60,628 bases of DNA, taken from Burkholderiales bacterium (GTDB lineage Bacteria > Pseudomonadota > Gammaproteobacteria > Burkholderiales > Burkholderiaceae_C). Below the pieces are notes generated by a model, which searched no databases, was not told the origin of the DNA, and worked only from the letters and a program-made list of their open reading frames with translations. The stretch covers positions 1-60,628 of the forward strand of contig CANFPU010000008.1 in NCBI GenBank assembly GCA_947448955.1, written 5' to 3'. The translations under genes and the position numbers were made by a program. Below, in pieces: positions 1 to 7,676 of the stretch (its first letter is position 1; every line of letters begins with the position of its first letter).

Positions 1-2
1 CG

Positions 3-1163
3 CAGGTCCCGGCACTCAAGACGGCGCAAATCGCTGCCATCACCACCGCCCAGTTGACCGCGCTGAACACCAGCGTGCTCAACGCCTTGACCACCAGCCA
101 GTTCAGGGCACTGACCGTCGCACAGATCGGCGCGCTCACCACCGGGCAATGGCGATCGCTCGAAACCGAGGATTTGGCCGCGCTGTCGACCGCACAGGTC
201 AAGGCCATCAGCGTGTCAAGCTTGCAGGCGTTGACAAGCAACGAGGTGTGCGCGCTGACATCGGCTCAGATCCGCGCACTGACCACAGCGCAAACCCAAG
301 CCTTGAATAACGGTCAAATCACCCCGCTGATGCTGGATCTCGATGGCCATGGCGTGCAAACCCTGGGCATCGCTGCGGGCGTGCATTTCGACGTCGGCAA
401 CACGGGCCTGGTCGCGGCCACGGGCTGGGTGGCTGCCGGTGACGGGCTGCTGGTACTCGACCGCAATGCCAATGGCAGGATCGACGATGGTAGTGAGCTG
501 TTCGGCAGCGGCACGCTGATGCCTGACGGCCAACATGCGGCGGATGGTTTCGCAGCCTTGGCGACACTCGACACCAACCAAGACAGCGTGATCAATGCGC
601 AGGACCCAAGCTTTGCCACGCTGGCAGTCTGGGTCGACGCCAACAGCGACGGTGTGACGCAGGCTGGCGAGTTGAAGAGCCTAAACGCGCTGAGCATCAC
701 CGGCCTGCACCTCGATGCTGACAAGACGATCGCCTTCGACAACGGCAATTTCATCGGTCTGATGGGCCGCTATGACAGCACGGACGGCTCGACCCAGGTG
801 CTGGCGGATGTCTGGTTGGCCACTGAAGCGCCCGCCATGCCGGCACCCGTGGCACTGCGGGACTTGGTGTCTGATTTGAGCGAATCGCTGGGGCGCTTCA
901 CCGAGCTGTCGAACCAGCCTCAGGCCGTCCTAGGACGGTTGCCAGCGCTCCCGATGACCGCAAGTGCGGCACCGATGGACCTGTCACAAAGCTTGGCAGC
1001 GCAGCTATCGGCGTTCGTCGACCAAAACTCGACGGCGGTGGCGACGATGGCGACCATGGTTGAGGTCGGGCCAGCGGCAGGCCTCTGGAACCAGGAACCA
1101 GTCCTGGCGCCGGCGGCGCCAGTCAATGCCTGGGCTGACGCCGGCAAGCCGCCTGGAAAGTAA
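3..1163 (+). CDS. FrpC/RTX-like calcium-binding repeat protein, 5' truncated by the window
   Basis: Only the C-terminal part (about 386 codons) is visible; the frame is open to the left edge. The first ~100 residues are short degenerate repeats of the form ALTTAQIxAL. They are followed by a module starting PLMLDLDGHGVQT and containing several calcium-loop-like stretches (DRNANGRIDDGSELFG, DTNQDSVINAQD, DANSDGVTQAGE). This order matches the self-processing module region of Neisseria FrpC-type RTX proteins, from family knowledge. In FrpC the module follows an Asp-Pro bond that is cleaved; here the residue before the proline is Thr, so cleavage may be absent. The last ~110 residues are Ala/Pro-rich and unremarkable. 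It is probably secreted or surface-associated, but no glycine-rich nonapeptide block is visible here. It converges on fliS and need not belong to the flagellar set. Confidence 0.75.
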   Translation, partial: QVPALKTAQIAAITTAQLTALNTSVLNALTTSQFRALTVAQIGALTTGQWRSLETEDLAALSTAQVKAISVSSLQALTSNEVCALTSAQIRALTTAQTQALNNGQITPLMLDLDGHGVQTLGIAAGVHFDVGNTGLVAATGWVAAGDGLLVLDRNANGRIDDGSELFGSGTLMPDGQHAADGFAALATLDTNQDSVINAQDPSFATLAVWVDANSDGVTQAGELKSLNALSITGLHLDADKTIAFDNGNFIGLMGRYDSTDGSTQVLADVWLATEAPAMPAPVALRDLVSDLSESLGRFTELSNQPQAVLGRLPALPMTASAAPMDLSQSLAAQLSAFVDQNSTAVATMATMVEVGPAAGLWNQEPVLAPAAPVNAWADAGKPPGK

Positions 1164-1226
1164 GGTTTTGAGCCGAGGCTCCTGCCTCACAGCAACGGTG
1201 GTCCGACCCTTCAATCAAGCCAGGTT

Positions 1227-1616
1227 TCAGACTTGCGTTTGCTGGACGTTGACCCAGGCATCACGCAGACCGGCCAGCAGATTGGCGATCTCACGCACCA
1301 TGACCGCATCTCTGCGCAGCCGGGCCTGCAACAAGCGACGCATGGCATAGTTGTAGATCGCGCCGAGATTGTCTGCGATGGCACCCCCGAGCTCGTAGTC
1401 CAGCGCTGCCAGCAAGCCCAGGCTGATCAAATCGGTGGCCTCGGTAATCGCTTCAGCGAGCAAGTCATCTCGCTGGCTGGCGATGGCCGCTTCAGCAGCG
1501 TTCAGCTTGTCTGCAATACGGTCGTAAACCAGCAGGATCAACTCGATCGGGCTGCGGTCAGTAACAGCACTGATGTTGTCGACTGCTCGGTAGCGATTGC
1601 GGGCGCGGGCTAACAT
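1227..1616 (-). CDS. fliS: flagellar export chaperone FliS
   Basis: The 129-residue product matches FliS in length and character: an all-helical small protein with an N-terminal YRAVDNISAV stretch and the ELILLVYDRI segment typical of the family. FliS binds the disordered C-terminus of flagellin in the cytoplasm, prevents early polymerisation and escorts it to the FlhA export gate. It lies 16 bp downstream of fliD in the same direction, as in many flagellar clusters. The ATG start is the first in frame after the fliD stop. The gene converges on the FrpC-like gene at the left. Confidence 0.93.
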   Translation of the reverse strand: MLARARNRYRAVDNISAVTDRSPIELILLVYDRIADKLNAAEAAIASQRDDLLAEAITEATDLISLGLLAALDYELGGAIADNLGAIYNYAMRRLLQARLRRDAVMVREIANLLAGLRDAWVNVQQTQV

Positions 1617-1632
1617 GACAGACTCAAATGCT

Positions 1633-3363
1633 TCACTTGTTGCTGGTCGAGCTGCTCAGCGAAGCCAAGGCAGAAGCCAAGGCCGTGCTAGTTTGTTGCA
1701 TCGCGGTCAACTGGGCGTCGAGTTTGGCGTATTGGTTGGTATAACTTGTTTGCTTGTTAGCCAACTTTGTGGTCAATGCCTGACGCTTGGTATTGAGCGA
1801 GGCAAGCTCTGTCTTGCGGCCTGCATTGTCGCTGCCCAGCAGTCCATAGCTGAGTGTTGCACCTGACATGAAACTGCCGAGATCCTTGATCTTCGAAGTC
1901 GCGCCCATGTACAGGCCGTTCGACACTATCGTGCCGAGGGTGCCGTTCAATGCGGTGCTCAGCGCGGCGGTATCGACCGCCAGCGTCCCATCCTTCTGGA
2001 ACGTCACGCCCGATCGGGACCAGCTGGCCTGGTTCCCAGCATAGTCATAAGCCCCGGCGTTGAAAAATGTCCTGACCCTGTCCATAAAGGTGGTCAACGC
2101 CGAGTCGCCGTTGAGCGGTCCGCGAGACGCTGCATCCGCGCCCGGCCGTGTCAACGAATTGTATTGAGCCAGCATGTCGTTGTAAGCCGTGGCGACGGCT
2201 TGAACCGCGGAGGTGGTACCACTGCTCTGCGACGCCACGTTGACGCGCGCAGTGCCTGTGGTCACGCTGCTGGCCACGGTGGTGACCGTCGACGCCCCAA
2301 ACGAATCGATGCTGGTGCTGGTGGTGGAACCCACCGCCTGATTGACACTCAGCGTCACACCCGACAGCACATTGCTGAAGGTGTTGGTGCCGCTGGTGTA
2401 GGACACGCCGTTGATGGTCAGCGCGGCGTCGGTGGACGACAGCGTGGTTTTGGTCGCACCCGCGAGCAGCGCCCCCGACGGCGCGGCACTGAAAGTCTGT
2501 GCGGCGCCGGTGGAATTACTGGCCAGCAGCAGGTTGTAGGCACTGGGTCCCGTCTTCACGACCGATGCCGTGACACCATAGAGGGGCGCTGTGCTGGTCG
2601 AGGAGGTCGTCGCGGTGCTGCCGACCGTGGTCGGCGCGGTGAAACTGGCCCCCGGTGTCGTCGAGGTCAACTGCAGTCCAAAACTGCCGTCAGGCTGCTG
2701 CTTGACCACAGCATTGACTTGGTAAGTGCCACTGTTGGCGTTGATCGTGCTGGCCAATCCACTCAAGGTCGTGGTCACATTGGTGCCGATCAAATACGAC
2801 CCGATGGCCAGCGCACCCGCACCGACCAGGCTGTCCGCACTGGTGAAAGTCGAACTCTTCAAAACAGTTTGCTGCGTCTGGGCATTGATCATGGACGCCA
2901 ATTGGGTCAACGTCGTATCGCCAGTGGTGGTCAGATCATGACTCACGGTCAGTCCCGTGGTGCTGTCAGTTTTTGCAATGCTCAAAGAACCCGCACCGAC
3001 CGGCGCTGTCGCCGATGTGAAGTTCGCCGAACTCCAAACGGTTTGCTGGGCACGCGCCGAACTGCTGACCTGCACATCCAAATCTCCCCGCACCGCAGTG
3101 GGGGTGGCCGTGACAGTCGCCAGTGCGGCATTGCTGGAGGTGGTCGTCGGTGCAGCCGACGTCGTGGTCAACGCCGAAATTGCCGACTGCAGCGAACTGA
3201 CCTTGGCCAAGAAAGTGCCAAGCATCGAAATATTGGACGTGACCTTCCCGATTTTGCTGTCTAGCGCGGTCAGCGGTTGCTGCTCGACCGACATCAGCGA
3301 GCTGACAATCGAAGCAACATTGAGCGTGCCTGTTCCCAGGGAAGGTGTGGATGCGACAGCCAT
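1633..3363 (-). CDS. fliD: flagellar hook-associated protein 2 (filament cap) FliD
   Basis: A 576-residue protein with the FliD N-terminal signature (GTLNVASIVSSLMSVEQQPL, followed by a coiled-coil segment) and a C-terminal coiled region rich in Lys, Leu and Gln. The central ~300 residues are very rich in Thr, Ser and Ala, normal for the exposed variable domains, and give many possible O-glycan sites. FliD forms the pentameric or hexameric cap that folds incoming flagellin at the filament tip. It sits between flaG and fliS, the conserved order. The ATG at 3363 has a GAGG-type ribosome site a few bases upstream. Length is in the usual 450-670 range. Confidence 0.93.
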   Translation of the reverse strand: MAVASTPSLGTGTLNVASIVSSLMSVEQQPLTALDSKIGKVTSNISMLGTFLAKVSSLQSAISALTTTSAAPTTTSSNAALATVTATPTAVRGDLDVQVSSSARAQQTVWSSANFTSATAPVGAGSLSIAKTDSTTGLTVSHDLTTTGDTTLTQLASMINAQTQQTVLKSSTFTSADSLVGAGALAIGSYLIGTNVTTTLSGLASTINANSGTYQVNAVVKQQPDGSFGLQLTSTTPGASFTAPTTVGSTATTSSTSTAPLYGVTASVVKTGPSAYNLLLASNSTGAAQTFSAAPSGALLAGATKTTLSSTDAALTINGVSYTSGTNTFSNVLSGVTLSVNQAVGSTTSTSIDSFGASTVTTVASSVTTGTARVNVASQSSGTTSAVQAVATAYNDMLAQYNSLTRPGADAASRGPLNGDSALTTFMDRVRTFFNAGAYDYAGNQASWSRSGVTFQKDGTLAVDTAALSTALNGTLGTIVSNGLYMGATSKIKDLGSFMSGATLSYGLLGSDNAGRKTELASLNTKRQALTTKLANKQTSYTNQYAKLDAQLTAMQQTSTALASALASLSSSTSNK

Positions 3364-3399
3364 GGGAATACCTCGTCAACAAAAACAGCAGCTCAAATC

Positions 3400-3783
3400 T
3401 CAGGCGCGCTGATGAACCAATATGTTTTGAAAGTAGTCGATTGAGCGGGCAATTCGAAGGGTTTCGTCCGCCGGCAGTTGGCGTATCACTTCACCGTTGT
3501 TGGGGTCGACCACACGCAACACATGGTGTCCGGTGCTTTCATCGACGCTGAAAGACAACGAGCGCCCCACCGATTTGACAAAATCTTCGATGTGACGGGC
3601 GGCCTGGTCGACTGCCGCGCGGGACACCGCGTTGGTCTCCTCGACATGGGACTGCCGAGGAGGCGGTGCAGCGCTGACAGGCGCTGGCGCAGCAGCCGGC
3701 ACGGCAGGTGAACGCTCAGGCAAAGTTCCGGCGGTCTGCAGCAACGCAGGCGCTGCGGCAGCCCCGACATTCAATGCACTCAT
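3400..3783 (-). CDS. flaG: flagellar protein FlaG
   Basis: A 127-residue protein. The first ~55 residues are Ala/Pro-rich and low in complexity. The remaining ~70 form a FlaG domain, visible as AARHIEDFVKSVGRSLSFSVDE followed by the conserved VVDPNNGEVIRQLPADE and a terminal helix. FlaG is a small cytoplasmic protein of uncertain mechanism whose loss alters filament length in several bacteria. It lies between fliC and fliD, 36 bp upstream of fliD, so the two are probably co-transcribed. A hairpin just upstream separates it from fliC. Confidence 0.9.
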   Translation of the reverse strand: MSALNVGAAAAPALLQTAGTLPERSPAVPAAAPAPVSAAPPPRQSHVEETNAVSRAAVDQAARHIEDFVKSVGRSLSFSVDESTGHHVLRVVDPNNGEVIRQLPADETLRIARSIDYFQNILVHQRA

Positions 3784-3804
3784 GATGCTTCACTCCATGA
3801 AAAT

Positions 3805-3835
3805 GGCGCCAGAGCCTTGACAAGGACCCGGCGCC
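3805..3835 (-). terminator. candidate fliC transcription terminator
   Basis: Read on the minus strand, GGCGCC pairs with a second GGCGCC (outer stem), and an inner stem CCTTG/CAAGG is closed by a single base. A short ATTTTC follows. It lies between the fliC stop and the flaG start, where a strongly expressed filament gene is often terminated. The U-tract is weak, so it may only attenuate transcription. Confidence 0.5.
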
Positions 3836-3893
3836 TGTCGATCAGGACCGGCAAAGCGCCTCAACCGACGCAAAACCGATCAGAACGTGCATA

Positions 3894-4859
3894 TTACTTC
3901 AGCAGAGACAGCACCACGTTGGGCATCTGGTTGGCTTGTGCCAGCATGGCGGTGGCTGCCTGCTGCATGACCTGGTTCTTGGTCAGCTGAGCCGTTTCAA
4001 TGGAGTAGTCGGTGTCTCTGATTCGGCTCTGCGAAGCGGTCAGATTTTCTGACTGCGCCGCCAAGTTGGCAATGTTGTGCTCTAGCCGGTTTTGCATCGC
4101 ACCCATGTTCGATCGCACCGTCGAGATGGCATTGATGCCGCCGTCAATGGCGGTGACAAGCAATCCGTAGTTCGCGGACGATGGCGTGATGGCAGTCACA
4201 AAGGCCGTGCCAGTCCCCGCAGCCGTGTCGATGGCGGTGGTCAACGTGGTCAACAAATCACCAACCGTTTTCGCCGCACCCGTGCTGTCCGAGGAGGTCG
4301 TCGCGGCGGTGTTGGCGGCGGTGAAAGTGGCAGCAGTCGCTGTGGCCAGCGTCACGTCCACCATCAACGTCGAAATGTCCGCCGTATCGGTGGCGGCGGT
4401 GCCGGTCTGGAACATCACCGTGCCGGCAGTCGCGTTGCCACCGTTGAGCAGGGTCTTCCCGTTGAAGGTGGTGCGCAAGGAGATCTTGTTGATTTCATCG
4501 CGCAGCGCGTTAACTTCGGTGCCGATGAACGTCATTTGGGTCGTGCTCAACGAGTCGTTGTTGCCTTGCACGGCGAGTTCGCGCATGCGCTGCAACATCG
4601 AGGAGACTTCCTGAATCCCACCTTCAGCGGTCTGAACCATCGAGATCGCGTCGTTGGCATTGCGAGCGCTGACAGTGGAACCGGAGATCTGCGCCTGCAG
4701 CTTTTGCGTGATGCCCAGGCCGGCGGCGTCGTCCTTGGCACTGTTGATGCGCAAGCCCGACGACAAGCGCTGGACCGATGTCGTCAAATTCGCTTGCGAG
4801 TTGCTGAGGTTGCGTTGCGCCACAAGTGACGCGTTGTTGGTATTGATCACTGAAGGCAT
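3894..4859 (-). CDS. fliC: flagellin (short type)
   Basis: A 321-residue flagellin, the filament subunit. The N-terminal D0/D1 region is canonical (INTNNASLVAQRNL, then SSGLRINSAKDDAAGL) and so is the C-terminal one (IRDTDYSIETAQLTK, ending NVVLSLLK). Only about 100 residues lie between them, so the surface D2/D3 domains are minimal and consist mainly of Thr, Ala and Ser (about residues 140-225). This composition suits O-glycosylation, and sugar-synthesis and glycosyltransferase genes follow directly upstream. A clear AGGAG site lies six bases before the ATG. A sigma-28-like promoter is upstream and a hairpin downstream, so it is probably monocistronic. Confidence 0.97.
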   Translation of the reverse strand: MPSVINTNNASLVAQRNLSNSQANLTTSVQRLSSGLRINSAKDDAAGLGITQKLQAQISGSTVSARNANDAISMVQTAEGGIQEVSSMLQRMRELAVQGNNDSLSTTQMTFIGTEVNALRDEINKISLRTTFNGKTLLNGGNATAGTVMFQTGTAATDTADISTLMVDVTLATATAATFTAANTAATTSSDSTGAAKTVGDLLTTLTTAIDTAAGTGTAFVTAITPSSANYGLLVTAIDGGINAISTVRSNMGAMQNRLEHNIANLAAQSENLTASQSRIRDTDYSIETAQLTKNQVMQQAATAMLAQANQMPNVVLSLLK

Positions 4860-4923
4860 GGGATGCTCCTACGAGGTTGAGGTTCGGTGGGTTGCCATGC
4901 TGGTTTGGCGTCCACTTGCACAT

Positions 4924-4951
4924 CTAACGGCGCCTGCGCGCAAAGCGTTTA
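4924..4951 (-). promoter_or_regulatory. candidate sigma-28 (FliA) promoter of fliC
   Basis: On the minus strand TAAA (4951-4948) is followed after 16 bases by GCCGTTAG (4931-4924). The family consensus is TAAA, 15 bases, GCCGATAA, so six of eight -10 bases match and the spacer is one base long. The predicted start lies about 58 bases before the fliC ATG. The presence of fliA and flgM in this window fits. Confidence 0.6.
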
Positions 4952-5030
4952 GTCGGCCAAGGGCAAGCGTTCGCATCGAGCAGCCGAGGCACCCGCGCAC
5001 CGAGCATGGTTCGCCCGGCGCGCTCAAGCT

Positions 5031-5771
5031 TCAGCGCGTGCGCCGCAGGTAACCCTTCGGCGCCACACTGATCAATAGCTTGTGGTCGATGCTGCTGTCG
5101 ATCTCAAAATTGGGGTGATCGACCAGAAAGGCGCGGGCAGCCGTCATGGGGTTGTCCCCCGGGCCCCAAGGACGGTCTCCACTGCTGGCTGCAGGCAGGT
5201 TTTCAACCACCGTGTCAAACACCACGCAGTAGGAGCCCACTGAGGTCAACGGTGCATAGGCCTTTAGTTCGGCCAGCACATGGGCGTGGGTGTGGTTGCT
5301 GTCCAGGCAGACCATCACGCTACGCTTACCGTCCGCTTTTGCACGGACCTGCGAGATCACCACATCGCTCACACTGGACCCCTCGATCATCGTGATGCGG
5401 CGGAACAACGGGTGGGCCTCGATCGCCTCGCGGTTGTGCGCACGGATGTCGATGTCGATGCCGAGCACCTCGGCGTCCTTCGGGCCGCCACAGGCGGCGT
5501 TAAGTTCAAGCATCGACGCCGAGAAGATCAACGACCCGCCATGCGCGATCCCCGTCTCGATGATCAGGTCTGGCTGCAGGCGCCAGATCAGCTCCTGCAT
5601 CGCCACGATGTCCTGCGGGTACTGGATGATCGGGCGGCCAAGCCAAGAAAAATTGTACGAATACTTGGGTCCAATAGAGGCTGTCAAGAATCCCTGGGCA
5701 GCGGTTTGCAGCGTCTCGTTGGCTGCATTGTCGGCCGTGCGGGCCTGCACCTCGGTCTCAAATTTGTCCAT
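5031..5771 (-). CDS. CmcI-type cephalosporin hydroxylase family protein (SAM-fold)
   Basis: A 246-residue protein resembling the family named after cephalosporin hydroxylase CmcI, a SAM-methyltransferase-like fold. Visible motifs are ETGIAHGGSLIFSASMLEL (ligand-binding loop) and the hallmark LDSNHTHAHVLAELKAY. In sugar clusters such proteins are generally thought to hydroxylate or methylate a sugar or its attached group; antibiotic chemistry is not implied. The start overlaps the end of the upstream methyltransferase gene by 14 bp. It is the last gene of the CDP-sugar operon and the one nearest flagellin. The substrate cannot be read from the sequence. Confidence 0.75.
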   Translation of the reverse strand: MDKFETEVQARTADNAANETLQTAAQGFLTASIGPKYSYNFSWLGRPIIQYPQDIVAMQELIWRLQPDLIIETGIAHGGSLIFSASMLELNAACGGPKDAEVLGIDIDIRAHNREAIEAHPLFRRITMIEGSSVSDVVISQVRAKADGKRSVMVCLDSNHTHAHVLAELKAYAPLTSVGSYCVVFDTVVENLPAASSGDRPWGPGDNPMTAARAFLVDHPNFEIDSSIDHKLLISVAPKGYLRRTR

Positions 5772-6837
5772 GTTCCACCAATCGATAATTGAATTGATCC
5801 CCGGTGGCAGCCCGGATTTCGTCTAGATAAATACTGTTCATCACATACACATCATCGCCTGGCTTGAGCCGAGCCAAACCATCTTCAGGCGACAGCACCT
5901 GGAGTCCGGTGGCCGCGAGATATCGGCCTTGCTTGGCCGGGTTGATGTCGATCACGGTGTCGATGGCCGCACCCGCACGCTCCATGAACAGGCTAAAGAT
6001 CACCCCCTTGGAGGCCCCGCCCCAGACCGCGCGGGCGGTGCCTGGCGCTGCAGCCACAAGCTGGCTGCGCGCCTCAGCAATGGCCTGCATGAATCCACTG
6101 GGTAAGTCGAAGGCCAATGCAGGCTGCCAGACTGGCAGACGCAGACTGATCAAATCGGCCACGACATAAAGATACTGACCGCCAAAGCAGTGACCGGCGT
6201 CCAACACCGTGCCGAACATGCGCTTGAAATCGTCGAGCCTGAAATAATTGACATGCTCATAAAAAATGTCGAACCAAGCATGGTGGCTGGCGATCCAGTC
6301 TAAGCACGGCACTTCGATGTAGATTCGCCCAATCCCACCGTTCGACTCGCGCAGGCTCCGCAAGAAACCCAACGGATCCTGCACATGCTCCAGCACGTGA
6401 CGCAGCACCAGGCCCTGCGCTTGCAATCCCAGAGCCGGCGTGAAGTAATCCTTCACCACGCGCGGGTTCGATCCCTCGTAAGTTGGATCGATCCCCGTGA
6501 CATCAAATCCCTCTGCGCTGAGCTGCTCCAGGAACTGGCCCTTGCCGCAGCCCACCTCGATCAGACTCAGGCCTTCGAAGTGGCGCTTGACCAACTGAGA
6601 CACCGACTGTAGGTGCTCTCGGAACCTTGCGCTCAGGCCTTGCTCGTTCTGGTAATCCTGGTCGTACTGCATCAACTCCGGTCGAAAGGCCTGGTTGAAG
6701 ATCAGGCCCGTCTGCAGTGATTGCACCAACACCATGTCGCCGCGCTGACATTGCCGCGCAGCGACCTGGGTGGGGAACATCCGATTCTGGAACGTCGGCA
6801 ATTGCTCGACGCGGTAGATTTCTCGGGTTGTGGTCAT
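5758..6837 (-). CDS. SAM-dependent methyltransferase, C-methyltransferase-like
   Basis: About 359 residues starting at MTTTREIYRVEQ. This ATG overlaps the stop of the upstream SDR gene as ATGA, so I prefer it to the longer open frame. The central domain has a class I SAM motif (LIEVGCGKGQFLEQL, near residue 90) and a post-motif stretch (LVLRHVLEHVQDPLGFL). The C-terminal domain (RAVWGGASKGVIFSLF, then DINPAKQGRYLAATGLQVL) is shared with sugar C-methyltransferases. Compared with the paralog at 7673-8902, the N-terminal zinc-binding cysteines are not kept; only one Cys is seen there. It probably acts on a nucleotide-linked 4-keto sugar, but C- or O-methylation cannot be told apart here. Confidence 0.75.
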   Translation of the reverse strand: MTTTREIYRVEQLPTFQNRMFPTQVAARQCQRGDMVLVQSLQTGLIFNQAFRPELMQYDQDYQNEQGLSARFREHLQSVSQLVKRHFEGLSLIEVGCGKGQFLEQLSAEGFDVTGIDPTYEGSNPRVVKDYFTPALGLQAQGLVLRHVLEHVQDPLGFLRSLRESNGGIGRIYIEVPCLDWIASHHAWFDIFYEHVNYFRLDDFKRMFGTVLDAGHCFGGQYLYVVADLISLRLPVWQPALAFDLPSGFMQAIAEARSQLVAAAPGTARAVWGGASKGVIFSLFMERAGAAIDTVIDINPAKQGRYLAATGLQVLSPEDGLARLKPGDDVYVMNSIYLDEIRAATGDQFNYRLVEHGQI

Positions 6838-7676
6838 AGGCTTTGCAAGCAGTGGCGCAGCTTGGTGGCGTCGCCCCAAAAGGCCATCGGTTCGTGCGGT
6901 GGGTAGGGGTATCGGCCGAGGTCGGGGCAGATTGACCAACTGCTTGCCTTGATCCAGCCTTCCACCAGTTGACGCACCGATACCGGCCGGCCCGAGCACA
7001 GATTGACCACTCCATGACCCCGATGGCTCGATGCCAACTGGACCAAGTGGCTGGCCGCCTCGTGGACGTCAAGGTAGTCACGAAGTTGCTCGCCGCCTGA
7101 CATCGGAAAGTGCGTTTCGCCAGACGCGACCGCTCGCCTCAGCTGCGGGAGTAGCGCAGTGGGTGCTTGGCCATCGCCATACAAATAGAAAAGCCGAGCC
7201 CAAGTCAGCGCGAACGGCAATTCACGCTGAAGGTGTTGCAACTGCTGCCGCAGCATGTCCTTGGCCAAGCCATAGGGATTGGTCGGTCGCGTGTTCATGT
7301 CCTCACGCAACGGTCCGGATTGATCGCCGTATTCAAAGCAGGTCCCTGTCACAACCAGCCTGGATAGGCCATCCTGCAGCAGGCTTTTCAACAAACTGTA
7401 TTGAGCCGGCAGTTCCCGTTCAAAATGATGCAAGGACTGGTAGTTGGGCAACCCACCCCAGGCCAAATGGATGAGGACGTCAGGGCGCCCCAGCAGGTCA
7501 AAGGCCTTCGGCGGCGGGGCATTCACGTCGATGCGCACCAGGGGGTGGTGCCGAAATCGAGATGGCACGACGGACGTCGGGCGGACCACCAGCGTGGGTG
7601 TGAGATCGAGCCGCGCCAGCGCATCCACCACATGGCGGCCGATGAAGCCGGTCACCCCGGTCAACGCGACCTTCAT
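6834..7676 (-). CDS. NAD-dependent sugar epimerase/reductase (extended SDR)
   Basis: A 280-residue extended short-chain dehydrogenase. The NAD-binding loop is at the start (ALTGVTGFIGRHVVDAL) and the catalytic YxxxK appears as NPYGLAKDML near residue 135. C-terminal substrate-domain elements (RDYLDVHEAASHLV, then NLCSGRPVSVRQLVEGW) match nucleotide-sugar epimerases and 4-ketoreductases. In this operon it is the best candidate for the final reduction of the 4-keto group, since no other reductase is encoded nearby. It overlaps its neighbours by 4 bp on both sides, indicating translational coupling. Confidence 0.8.
   Translation of the reverse strand: MKVALTGVTGFIGRHVVDALARLDLTPTLVVRPTSVVPSRFRHHPLVRIDVNAPPPKAFDLLGRPDVLIHLAWGGLPNYQSLHHFERELPAQYSLLKSLLQDGLSRLVVTGTCFEYGDQSGPLREDMNTRPTNPYGLAKDMLRQQLQHLQRELPFALTWARLFYLYGDGQAPTALLPQLRRAVASGETHFPMSGGEQLRDYLDVHEAASHLVQLASSHRGHGVVNLCSGRPVSVRQLVEGWIKASSWSICPDLGRYPYPPHEPMAFWGDATKLRHCLQSL

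Noticed and set aside
1164-1226. Terminator between the FrpC-like gene and fliS
   Set aside because: Short GAGCC/GGCTC and GAGGC/GCCTC pairings exist but compete with each other, have tiny loops and lack a T run.
2164-3264. Long open frame on the plus strand opposite fliD
   Set aside because: Its product is Arg/Gly/Gln-rich shadow sequence produced by the GC-rich codon pattern of fliD; no homology or ribosome site.
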